Shown here one piece after another: positions 1 to 5,864 of a DNA stretch of 5,938 nt. Source of the stretch: an uncultured Eubacteriales bacterium (GTDB lineage: Bacteria > Bacillota > Clostridia > Monoglobales > Monoglobaceae); the NCBI GenBank assembly GCA_900552305.1, contig URZD01000134.1:1-5938 (forward strand), read 5' to 3'. Positions within the stretch are counted from its first letter, which is position 1. Each line of letters begins with the position of its first letter. Both the position numbers and the translations under genes were made by a program. Under the pieces are notes generated by a model. The model was not told where the DNA came from and did not search any database. It was given only the letters and a program-made list of their open reading frames with translations.

Positions 1-2
1 CG

Positions 3-1292
3 CGCACACAAACAAAGGCCGGAACGGTCGTGCCGCCAGCCGATACCGCGGACACACTGAACACCTACCGTCTGCACTGCGCGGGAATTTTTGCGCTTAT
101 TGCGCTGCTGACGGCAATGCTCGCGGCGGTGTCGGGAAGGGTTGCCGCCGTACTGACCGAGAACGTAATCCGCCCTGTGCGCGACATCAGCCTTATCGCG
201 CCCGAATATCGGAAAATAACCGAAATATACCCCGAGCTTGAGCCGATAATCGGCAAAATAAGGGCGCAAAACCACGAAATTGAGCGACAGCTGTTAAAAC
301 TGCGGCGCAGAAAAACGCGTTTTCAGACCGTGAGCGAAAATATCGGCGAGGGACTTTTGACCCTTGACACGGACGGAAACATTCTGTCAATCAACAAAAG
401 CGGAACGGTAATTCTCGGCGTGAGCGAGGAGGAGGCTCTGCACAGCAGCTTTGCGGCGATAATGCACAACGCGGAGCTGACCCCCGCGATTAACAAGGTT
501 TTGGGCGGCAGCAAGGAGTTTGTGACCGCCATGCTTGACGGCAGGTCGTACAACATATTTTTCAGTCCTGTGTACGAACGCGACACCGTCTGCGGAATTG
601 TGGTGCTGCTGCTTGACGTAACCGAACGCGCGGCGACCGAAAAGCTGCGCCGCGAGTTTACGGCGAACGTCTCGCACGAGCTGAAAACGCCGCTTACGAC
701 AATCCTCGGATATTCGCAGATAATAGGCGCGGGAATCGCCAAGCCGGAGGACATCAAGGGATTCGCGGAGAAAATCGAAAAGGAGGCTTCAAGGCTTATC
801 ACGCTTATAAACGATATTATCAAGCTGTCAAAGCTGGACGAACACGCGCCCGTTCAGGAACCGCAGCCGGTGGACATAAAGCAGCTTGCGGACGACGCGG
901 CGGAAACGCTGCGAATCTCGGCAAAAAGCCGCAACATAGAAATAACTGTCGAGGGCGAGAGCTTTACGGTTGTCGGCAACCGCGTTCAGCTCAGCGAGCT
1001 GATTTTCAATCTGTGCGACAACGCGGTAAAGTACAACCGTGACGGCGGCAGGGTTGACATAACGCTGCACGGTCGGACACTCACCGTGGCAGATACCGGG
1101 ATAGGAATCCCCGAAAAATACCAAAGCCGCATTTTTGAGCGGTTTTTCCGCGTTGACAAAAGCCGCTCAAAGAGCGTGAACGGCACGGGTCTGGGGCTGT
1201 CAATCGTCAAGCACATAGCCGAGCTTTACGGCGCGGAAATAACCGTAGAAAGCACGATTGGCGAGGGAACGGCTATATCGGTAAAATTCTAA
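3..1292 (+). CDS. PhoR-like membrane sensor histidine kinase, 5' end missing
   Basis: This is the sensor half of a two-component system: it autophosphorylates on a histidine and passes the phosphate to a response regulator, probably encoded upstream. The frame is open from nt 3, so the gene enters from outside the window. GTG at 30 lies just before a membrane helix and is unlikely to be the true start. Numbering from that GTG: a hydrophobic helix at about 17-38 is probably the second transmembrane segment, so the extracellular sensing domain is lost. A short HAMP-like or coiled-coil linker follows (about 45-95), then a PAS domain (about 97-200, with ENIGEGLLTLDTDG). The HisKA domain has H216 in SHELKTPLTTILGY. 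The ATPase domain has the N box (NLCDNAVKYN, 327-336), G1 (DTGIGIP, 355-361), the F box (ERFFRVD) and G2 (GTGLGLS). All catalytic motifs are intact. The signal sensed cannot be told. A hairpin separates it from the rhamnose genes and nothing links it to them functionally. Confidence 0.95.
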   Translation, partial: RTQTKAGTVVPPADTADTLNTYRLHCAGIFALIALLTAMLAAVSGRVAAVLTENVIRPVRDISLIAPEYRKITEIYPELEPIIGKIRAQNHEIERQLLKLRRRKTRFQTVSENIGEGLLTLDTDGNILSINKSGTVILGVSEEEALHSSFAAIMHNAELTPAINKVLGGSKEFVTAMLDGRSYNIFFSPVYERDTVCGIVVLLLDVTERAATEKLRREFTANVSHELKTPLTTILGYSQIIGAGIAKPEDIKGFAEKIEKEASRLITLINDIIKLSKLDEHAPVQEPQPVDIKQLADDAAETLRISAKSRNIEITVEGESFTVVGNRVQLSELIFNLCDNAVKYNRDGGRVDITLHGRTLTVADTGIGIPEKYQSRIFERFFRVDKSRSKSVNGTGLGLSIVKHIAELYGAEITVESTIGEGTAISVKF

Positions 1293-1310
1293 CATCAGAA
1301 ACAGTACGCT

Positions 1311-1343
1311 ATGACCGCCCAAGGTTAAACCTTCGGCGGTCAT
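1311..1343 (+). terminator. Hairpin after the histidine kinase gene, probable terminator
   Basis: ATGACCGCC (1311-1319) pairs perfectly with GGCGGTCAT (1335-1343). After a C-C mismatch, AAGG (1321-1324) pairs with CCTT (1330-1333) around a TTAAA loop. The hairpin starts 18 nt after the kinase stop codon, which suits a transcription terminator. What follows (GTTATAAATT) is AU-rich but not a clean U-tract, so termination could be leaky or the hairpin may mainly protect the mRNA 3' end. Confidence 0.6.
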
Positions 1344-1370
1344 GTTATAAATTCAACTGCCCATTTATTT

Positions 1371-1410
1371 AACAAAAACACAGAAAAACAAACACAAACA
1401 AAGAAAAAGC
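1371..1410 (+). promoter_or_regulatory. Phased A-tracts upstream of the rhamnose promoter (UP-element-like)
   Basis: This 40-nt stretch has no T on the + strand and is mostly A. Five-base A runs are at 1374-1378, 1384-1388 and 1404-1408, with a three-base run at 1396-1398. Their centres are about 10 bp apart (1376, 1386, 1397, 1406), near one helical turn. It ends 3 bp before the -35 hexamer. A-tracts here are known to bind the RNA polymerase alpha C-terminal domain or to bend DNA. That role is inferred from position and phasing. Confidence 0.45.
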
Positions 1411-1412
1411 TA

Positions 1413-1441
1413 TTGACTCAAAGAATTTTATGTGGTAATAT
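1413..1441 (+). promoter_or_regulatory. Sigma-A-type promoter for the rhamnose cassette
   Basis: TTGACT (1413-1418) is 5/6 to the -35 consensus. A 17-bp spacer leads to TAATAT (1436-1441), a good -10 box. TG at 1433-1434 followed by one base makes it an extended -10. Transcription should start near 1448, giving a short leader of about 28 nt before the ATG at 1476. It is the best promoter in the window and sits directly upstream of the first gene of the cassette. Confidence 0.8.
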
Positions 1442-1461
1442 AAAGAAAAAACCACATAAAA
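1426..1461. promoter_or_regulatory. Operator-like perfect inverted repeat over the promoter
   Basis: TTTTATGTGGT (1426-1436) and ACCACATAAAA (1451-1461) are exact reverse complements, 11 bp each, separated by 14 bp. Half-site centres are 25 bp apart. The left arm fills the -35/-10 spacer and touches the -10. The right arm lies just after the expected start site and abuts the ribosome binding site. Because the left arm would lie upstream of the transcript start, it reads as a DNA operator and not an mRNA hairpin. A dimeric or tetrameric repressor bound here would block RNA polymerase. The DeoR-family protein encoded at 2275-3036 is the natural candidate, by proximity only. Confidence 0.65.
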
Positions 1462-1466
1462 AGGAG
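1461..1466 (+). promoter_or_regulatory. Ribosome binding site that fixes the aldolase start
   Basis: AAGGAG lies 9 nt before the ATG at 1476. The frame is open further upstream to a TTG at 1413, but that TTG is part of the -35 box and lies before the expected transcript start. The ATG at 1476 is therefore the start. The first A of the site is also the last base of the inverted repeat. Confidence 0.85.
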
Positions 1467-1475
1467 TTCTTGAAA

Positions 1476-2156
1476 ATGGCTACTGAAAACGAAATCAAAC
1501 AGCAGATATGCGACATCGGAAAGAGGATATACGACCGCAGAATGGTTGCGTCAAACGACGGCAACATCTCGGTAAGAATCTCGGAGAACGAGTACCTTTG
1601 CACGCCTACAGGCGTAAGCAAAGGCTTTATGACTCCGGAGTACATATGCAAGATTGACGGCGAAGGCAATGTTCTGGAGGCAAACGAAGGCTTTCGCCCG
1701 TCGTCGGAGATAAAAATGCACCTCCGCGTATATGCAAAGCGCCCGGACGTAAAGGCGGTTGTTCATGCGCATCCGATTTTTGCGACCAGTTTTGCGATTG
1801 CGGGAATCCCGCTGACTCAGCCGATTATGCCGGAGGCGGTTATCGCGCTGGGCGAGGTTCCGATTGCGGAGTACGGTACTCCGTCAACCGAGGAAATCCC
1901 GGACGCGGTGGAAAAATATCTTCCGTACTATGACGCGGTGTTGCTTGCAAACCACGGCGCGCTTTCGTATTCGGACTCGCTGCTTGCGGCGTATCACAAA
2001 ATGGAGTCGCTCGAATTCTATGCGGAGCTTTTATTCCGTTCAAGACAGCTCGGCGGTCCCAAGGAGTTCACAAACGAGCAGGTTAAGCGCCTGTATGAAA
2101 TAAGAAGAAAATTCGGAATGACCGGAAAGCACCCCGCGGATTGGAAGGAGCTTTAG
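1476..2156 (+). CDS. fucA: Class II aldolase, L-fuculose-phosphate aldolase type (probable rhamnulose/fuculose-1-phosphate aldolase)
   Basis: This 226-residue cytoplasmic protein belongs to the zinc-dependent class II aldolase/adducin family. FucA members cleave L-fuculose-1-phosphate to dihydroxyacetone phosphate and L-lactaldehyde; RhaD does the same with L-rhamnulose-1-phosphate. Key elements are present: SNDGNISVR (26-34) and TPTGVSKG (43-50) for phosphate binding, PSSE with the likely catalytic Glu78, and the zinc ligands His97 and His99 (HAHP) plus His160 (ANHG). Length matches FucA (about 215 aa) far better than E. coli RhaD (about 274 aa). Sharing a cassette with rhaA and rhaB suggests it acts on rhamnulose-1-phosphate, perhaps on both substrates; this is inference. 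It is the first gene after the regulated promoter. Its last ten codons plus the stop are duplicated 74 bp downstream. A different aldolase or epimerase activity within the superfamily is possible but less likely. Confidence 0.9.
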   Translation: MATENEIKQQICDIGKRIYDRRMVASNDGNISVRISENEYLCTPTGVSKGFMTPEYICKIDGEGNVLEANEGFRPSSEIKMHLRVYAKRPDVKAVVHAHPIFATSFAIAGIPLTQPIMPEAVIALGEVPIAEYGTPSTEEIPDAVEKYLPYYDAVLLANHGALSYSDSLLAAYHKMESLEFYAELLFRSRQLGGPKEFTNEQVKRLYEIRRKFGMTGKHPADWKEL

Positions 2157-2157
2157 G
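2122..2157 (+). repeat. Direct repeat, copy 1 (end of the aldolase gene)
   Basis: These 36 bp, covering the last ten or so aldolase codons and the stop (GKHPADWKEL, TAG), recur at 2196-2231 with one mismatch (A2131 versus G2205). Confidence 0.9.
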
Positions 2158-2195
2158 GTACGAAAACGGCAAAAGACATCCCGATAATGAAACGC

Positions 2196-2231
2196 CCGGA
2201 AAGCGCCCCGCGGATTGGAAGGAGCTTTAGG
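2196..2231 (+). repeat. Direct repeat, copy 2 (displaced aldolase 3' end)
   Basis: 35 of 36 bases match 2122-2157. Read in the matching frame it encodes GKRPADWKEL then TAG at 2228-2230, so the only change is His to Arg. The offset of 74 bp is not a multiple of three, so it is out of frame with the aldolase, and no start codon is seen for it. It may be the remnant 3' end of a lost tandem aldolase paralogue or a small local duplication. Confidence 0.88.
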
Positions 2232-2240
2232 CGTTCCGTA

Positions 2241-2246
2241 TATAAT
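2241..2246 (+). promoter_or_regulatory. Possible internal -10 box before the regulator gene
   Basis: TATAAT is an exact -10 consensus 29 bp before the regulator ATG and would start transcription near 2253. There is no good -35 at 16-18 bp. The closest match is TTGGAA (2215-2220) with an overlong 20-bp spacer, inside the repeat copy. It could give low independent expression of the repressor, or be chance in a 118-bp gap. Confidence 0.3.
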
Positions 2247-2274
2247 GCCAAAGCGGCGGTAAGGAGAGAAACAG

Positions 2275-3036
2275 ATGTTTGCACCCGAAAGACAGAAAAA
2301 AATTCTTGAACGGCTTGAAAGCGACGGCTCGGTGAGCGTTGCACGGCTCAGCGAGGAGCTTGCGGTTACCGAGGAAACTGTGCGCCGCGACCTTGAAAAG
2401 CTGGAAAAGCAGGATCTTTTGCGGCGTACCCACGGCGGAGCGATACCTCCGGGCGGCGGCACAAACGAGGCTTCTCTCGAAAAGCGGAAAACCGTAAACG
2501 TAGACGCAAAGCAGAGAATGGCAAGGGCGGCGGCACGGCATATCGCCTCCGGCGACACCGTTTTTCTTGACGCGTCAACCACGACATATTTCATGGCGAA
2601 GGAGCTGAAGGGTCTGAAAAATGTCACGGTTATAACAAATTCGCTCAGGGTTATCGACTGTCTTGTCGGCTGCGACGGCATACGGCTTATCGCGGTGGGC
2701 GGCGCAGTCAGCGTCAACCGCTCGTTTGTGGGCGCGCTCGCGGAGCGCAGCATAGAGGAAAACTATTTTGCAAACAAAATGTTTTTCTCCAGTAAGGGCG
2801 TGACGGCTGACGGCGGAATACTGGAAAGCAACGAACAGGAATGCGGGATAAAACGCAGAATGCTCAAAAATTCAAAAACGAAATATTACCTGGGCGACAA
2901 AAGCAAGGCGGGAAGCATCGGCTTTGTAAAGCTGGCGGATTTTGACGAAATCGACTTCTTTATAACCGATGCAGAGCCTTGCGCCGCGCTTGCCGCGCAG
3001 CTTGATGACGGCGGAGCAAGCGTGATTGTTGTGTGA
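2275..3036 (+). CDS. DeoR/GlpR-family transcriptional repressor, probable rhamnose regulator
   Basis: This 253-residue protein has the standard DeoR-family length and architecture. An N-terminal winged helix-turn-helix spans about 5-57, with the recognition region TEETVRRDLEKLEKQ and the family signature LLRRTHGGA at 48-56. The DeoRC sugar-phosphate sensor domain (about 75-235) has DASTTT (99-104), VITNS (119-123), GG at 142-143 with SFVG (150-153), and GDKSK (207-211). In this family a phosphorylated sugar intermediate usually releases the protein from DNA; rhamnulose-1-phosphate would be the logical effector, by inference. The ATG at 2275 has AAGGAG (2261-2266) 8 nt upstream. Encoded between the aldolase and rhaA, it probably represses its own operon through the inverted repeat at 1426-1461. 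The exact sugar recognised cannot be read from sequence. Confidence 0.92.
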   Translation: MFAPERQKKILERLESDGSVSVARLSEELAVTEETVRRDLEKLEKQDLLRRTHGGAIPPGGGTNEASLEKRKTVNVDAKQRMARAAARHIASGDTVFLDASTTTYFMAKELKGLKNVTVITNSLRVIDCLVGCDGIRLIAVGGAVSVNRSFVGALAERSIEENYFANKMFFSSKGVTADGGILESNEQECGIKRRMLKNSKTKYYLGDKSKAGSIGFVKLADFDEIDFFITDAEPCAALAAQLDDGGASVIVV

Positions 3037-3137
3037 CTGCAGGCGCACAGAAGTCAAACACAATACGGTTTTTCTGAAAATACTGCGCTGAAATGCTCAG
3101 CAATACAAGCAATAAATATATGAAAGGTGGCTGAAAA

Positions 3138-4385
3138 ATGACTAAAAAGGCATACGAAATTGCAAAGGAAAAATATGCGAAAATCGGCGTTGATACTGAC
3201 GCTGCGATAAAAAAGGCGGACGAAATATCCGTATCTCTGCACTGCTGGCAGTGCGATGACGTTATAGGCTTTGAGAACACCGGCGGCGCGCTCACGGGCG
3301 GAATCCAGACAACCGGCGACTACCCCGGAAGGGCGACTACCCCGGACGAGGTAAGGCGCGACATGGACAAGGCGTTTTCCTACGTTCCCGGCAAAAAGAA
3401 GGCAAATATTCACGCAATATACATTGACACAGACCATGCGGTTGACCGAAACGAGATAGAGCCGCAACACTTCTCCTCCTGGGCGGACTGGGCGGCGGAG
3501 CGCGGCTACGGTCTTGACTTCAACCCCACATTCTTCTCGCATCCGAAAAGCGGCAGCTATTCGCTTAGCAGCTACGACAAGGATATACGCGACTTTTGGG
3601 TCGAGCACGGCAAGCGTGCGGAGAAAATTGCGGAATACTTCGGCGAGCGCACGGGTCAGCTTGCGCTTAACAACATATGGGTGCATGACGGCGAAAAGGA
3701 GTTCCCGATTGACACGGCAACGCACAGACATTACCTTCGCGAATCCCTTGACAGAATACTCGACTCGGCAAAGGGCAGCAAGCACCATTTAAGCTCGGTT
3801 GAAAGCAAGCTGTTCGGCATCGGCAGCGAGTCATACGTTGTCGGCTCGCACGAGTTCTACATGGGCTATGCACTCACGCGCGACGATGTTGCGCTGACCC
3901 TCGACACAGGGCATTTTCACCCGACCGAGCTTGTTTCGGCAAAGCTGTCGGCAATTCTTGAGTTCAAGGACAAGGTACTGCTCCACGTCAGCCGCCCGGT
4001 AAGGTGGGACAGCGACCACGTTGTGGCATTCGATGACGAAACGCGCGCTATTATGCGCGAGATTGCGCGCCTTGACGCGTTTGACAGGGTCTATATCGCT
4101 ACCGACTATTTTGACGCGTCCGTGAACAGAATCATGGCGCTTGCGGTCGGCGCGCGCAACACCAAAAAGGCGATACTGGAGGCTATGCTTCAGCCTGTTG
4201 ACACGCTCAAAAAACTGGAGCGCGACGGCGATACGGGCAGCAGGCTTGCCCTCTGTGAGGAGCTTAAAACCATGCCGATAGGCGATGTCTGGGACTTTTA
4301 CTGCGAGAAAAACGGCGTTCTGACCGGAGTTGACTGGATTGCGGACGCGAAGAAATACGAGGACGAGGTACTCTCAAAGAGATAA
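3138..4385 (+). CDS. rhaA: L-rhamnose isomerase
   Basis: RhaA interconverts L-rhamnose and L-rhamnulose in the cytoplasm with divalent metal ions (EC 5.3.1.14), the first step of rhamnose catabolism. The 415-residue protein aligns from end to end with E. coli RhaA (419 aa), from VSLHCWQCDDVIGFE near the N-terminus to the final YEDEVLSKR. Metal and substrate residues are all present: Glu222 (VESKLFGIG), Asp256 and His259 (LDTGHFHPTE), His283, Asp291 and Asp293 (LLHVSRPVRWDSDHVV), and Asp323 (TDYFDAS). LDFNPTFFSHP lies at 126-136. The ATG at 3138 follows AAAGGTGG (3123-3130) by 7 nt. A 101-bp gap separates it from the regulator gene; I see no strong promoter there, so it probably relies on the upstream one. 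This is the true RhaA family and not the shorter Pseudomonas-type RhaI. Confidence 0.97.
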   Translation: MTKKAYEIAKEKYAKIGVDTDAAIKKADEISVSLHCWQCDDVIGFENTGGALTGGIQTTGDYPGRATTPDEVRRDMDKAFSYVPGKKKANIHAIYIDTDHAVDRNEIEPQHFSSWADWAAERGYGLDFNPTFFSHPKSGSYSLSSYDKDIRDFWVEHGKRAEKIAEYFGERTGQLALNNIWVHDGEKEFPIDTATHRHYLRESLDRILDSAKGSKHHLSSVESKLFGIGSESYVVGSHEFYMGYALTRDDVALTLDTGHFHPTELVSAKLSAILEFKDKVLLHVSRPVRWDSDHVVAFDDETRAIMREIARLDAFDRVYIATDYFDASVNRIMALAVGARNTKKAILEAMLQPVDTLKKLERDGDTGSRLALCEELKTMPIGDVWDFYCEKNGVLTGVDWIADAKKYEDEVLSKR

Positions 4386-4390
4386 GGGGG
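4384..4390 (+). promoter_or_regulatory. rhaB ribosome binding site overlapping the rhaA stop codon
   Basis: AAGGGGG begins within the rhaA TAA (4383-4385) and ends 7 nt before the rhaB ATG at 4398. Ribosomes finishing rhaA stop on the rhaB binding site, which points to translational coupling of isomerase and kinase. Confidence 0.75.
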
Positions 4391-4397
4391 AAGACGT

Positions 4398-5864
4398 ATG
4401 AAAAGGTTTCTTGCGTTCGATTTGGGAGCGTCAAGCGGCAGGGCGATTCTTGCGGCGCTTGAAAATGGAAAAATCACCATGCGCGAGGTACACCGCTTTG
4501 CGAACAACGGCGTAAACGTGCGCGGCACGTTCTACTGGGACGTGCTGTATCTGTGGAACGAGATAAAACAGGGCATGGTCAAGGCGCGGCTTGCGGGCGG
4601 CTTTGACTTTGTGGGAATCGACACATGGGGCGTGGACTTCGGACTTTTGGACAAAAACGGAGATTTGATTTCAAACCCCGTGCATTACCGCGATTCAAGG
4701 ACGGACAATATCCCCGACGAGCTGTTTTATACGGTCAGCCGCGAGCGTCTTTATGACAGAACGGGAATACAGATAATCAGCTTTAACACGCTTTTTCAGC
4801 TTTTTTATCTTGCGCAGTACAGGCGCGACCTGCTCGACAGGGCGGAAACAATGCTCTTTATGCCCGACCTTTTGAACTACTTTATGACGGGCGAGAAAAG
4901 GAGCGAATATACCATAGCGTCAACCTCGCAGATGCTCAATCCGTATACGCGCGGTTGGGATTTTGAGCTGCTCGGCGAGGTCGGCATACCGAAGCGGATT
5001 TTGTGCGGCATTATCCCCGCGGGAACGAAAATCGGTCGGATTTCGGACGAGGTATGCACGGAGCTTGGTATCGATGGCGCGGACGTTATCGCGGTAGGCT
5101 CGCACGATACCGCGTCGGCGGTCGTGTCTGTGCCGACCGACAAAAAGGATTTTGTCTATATAAGCTGCGGAACATGGTCGCTGTTCGGGACGGAGCTTGA
5201 CGAGCCGCTTGTATGCGCGGAGGGAATGGCTGCGTCATACACGAACGAGGGCGGCTTTGGCAAAAAGATAAGGTATCTTACAAATATAATGGGACTGTGG
5301 CTGATTCAGGAGTCGCGCCGCGCATGGGCAAAGAAGGGCGAGGAGTATTCCTTCAACGACCTTGAGCAGGCGGCGCGCGGCTGCGCGGCGTTCCGCTGCT
5401 TTATCGACCCCGACAGTCCGGAGTTCGGCAAGCCGGGTGATATTCCCGCGCGGGTTGCGGACTTTTGCCGCAGAACAGGACAGTATGTACCCGGGACTGT
5501 CGGCGAGATTGTGCGCTGCATTTACGAAAGCCTTGCGATGAAGTATCGCTATGCGTTTTTGAATCTTGCCTCGCTCACGGGCAGAAGCTTTGACGGCATT
5601 CATATCGTGGGCGGCGGCACGCGCGACCCGTTCCTGTGCGCGATGTGCGCGGACGCGTGCAACACGGAGGTTTCCGCGGGTCCTGTCGAGGCGACCGCGC
5701 TCGGAAACATTGCGGTACAGATGATTGCAGCGGGCGAGATTGCGAATCTGACCGAGGCAAGAAAAATCATAGCAGACTCGTCCGACATAAAGAAATATAC
5801 GCCCCAAAACCCTGCTGAATGGGATAAGGCGTATAAGAATTTTACCGCTATTTTGGTAAAGTAG
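4398..5864 (+). CDS. rhaB: Rhamnulokinase
   Basis: RhaB uses ATP to phosphorylate L-rhamnulose to L-rhamnulose-1-phosphate (EC 2.7.1.5) in the cytoplasm. The 488-residue protein belongs to the FGGY kinase family and matches the E. coli enzyme in length (489 aa). It has two actin-like ATPase domains: FDLGASSGR (7-15) is the N-terminal phosphate loop, DTWGVDFGLLD (75-85) lies in the sugar-binding domain, GSHDTASAV (234-242) carries the probable catalytic base Asp237, SCGTWSLFG (256-264) follows, HIVGGG (402-407) is the adenosine region, and EATALGNIAVQ (431-441) is near the C-terminus. After GGG the E. coli enzyme has C-Q-N while this one has T-R-D, which may be lineage variation. It starts 12 nt after rhaA and is certainly co-transcribed with it. 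The DTWGVDFG and YISCGTWSLFG motifs favour rhamnulokinase over fuculokinase or xylulokinase. Confidence 0.96.
   Translation: MKRFLAFDLGASSGRAILAALENGKITMREVHRFANNGVNVRGTFYWDVLYLWNEIKQGMVKARLAGGFDFVGIDTWGVDFGLLDKNGDLISNPVHYRDSRTDNIPDELFYTVSRERLYDRTGIQIISFNTLFQLFYLAQYRRDLLDRAETMLFMPDLLNYFMTGEKRSEYTIASTSQMLNPYTRGWDFELLGEVGIPKRILCGIIPAGTKIGRISDEVCTELGIDGADVIAVGSHDTASAVVSVPTDKKDFVYISCGTWSLFGTELDEPLVCAEGMAASYTNEGGFGKKIRYLTNIMGLWLIQESRRAWAKKGEEYSFNDLEQAARGCAAFRCFIDPDSPEFGKPGDIPARVADFCRRTGQYVPGTVGEIVRCIYESLAMKYRYAFLNLASLTGRSFDGIHIVGGGTRDPFLCAMCADACNTEVSAGPVEATALGNIAVQMIAAGEIANLTEARKIIADSSDIKKYTPQNPAEWDKAYKNFTAILVK

Noticed and set aside
30..1292. GTG at nt 30 as the start of the histidine kinase
   Set aside because: The frame is open upstream to the window edge, no ribosome binding site precedes the GTG, and starting there would remove the sensing domain and first membrane helix.
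1413..1475. TTG at 1413 as an upstream start adding 21 residues to the aldolase
   Set aside because: This TTG is part of the -35 hexamer, lies before the expected transcript start, and has no ribosome binding site. The ATG at 1476 has AAGGAG at ideal spacing.
2040..2753. Long minus-strand open frame (237 codons) across the aldolase end and regulator
   Set aside because: It lies antisense to two well-supported genes. Its Arg/Ser/Phe-rich translation has no recognisable domain, and it looks like a codon-bias shadow.
3087..3101. Small hairpin GCTGA/TCAGC in the regulator-rhaA gap
   Set aside because: It has only 5 bp of stem with a 5-nt loop and no T-run. It is too weak to call a terminator or attenuator, and short stems like this are common by chance.
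3037..3137. Possible separate promoter for rhaA in the 101-bp gap
   Set aside because: AT-rich -10-like strings (TAAATA, TATATG near 3113-3122) exist, but no acceptable -35 lies at proper spacing and the inverted repeat motif is absent.
3054..3788. Minus-strand open frame (244 codons) opposite rhaA
   Set aside because: It is fully antisense to the rhaA start region, has a low-complexity Val/Arg/Ala-rich translation and no family resemblance.
5235..5807. Minus-strand open frame (190 codons) opposite rhaB
   Set aside because: It is antisense to conserved rhamnulokinase motifs, its translation is very Arg-rich, and it has no recognisable domain.
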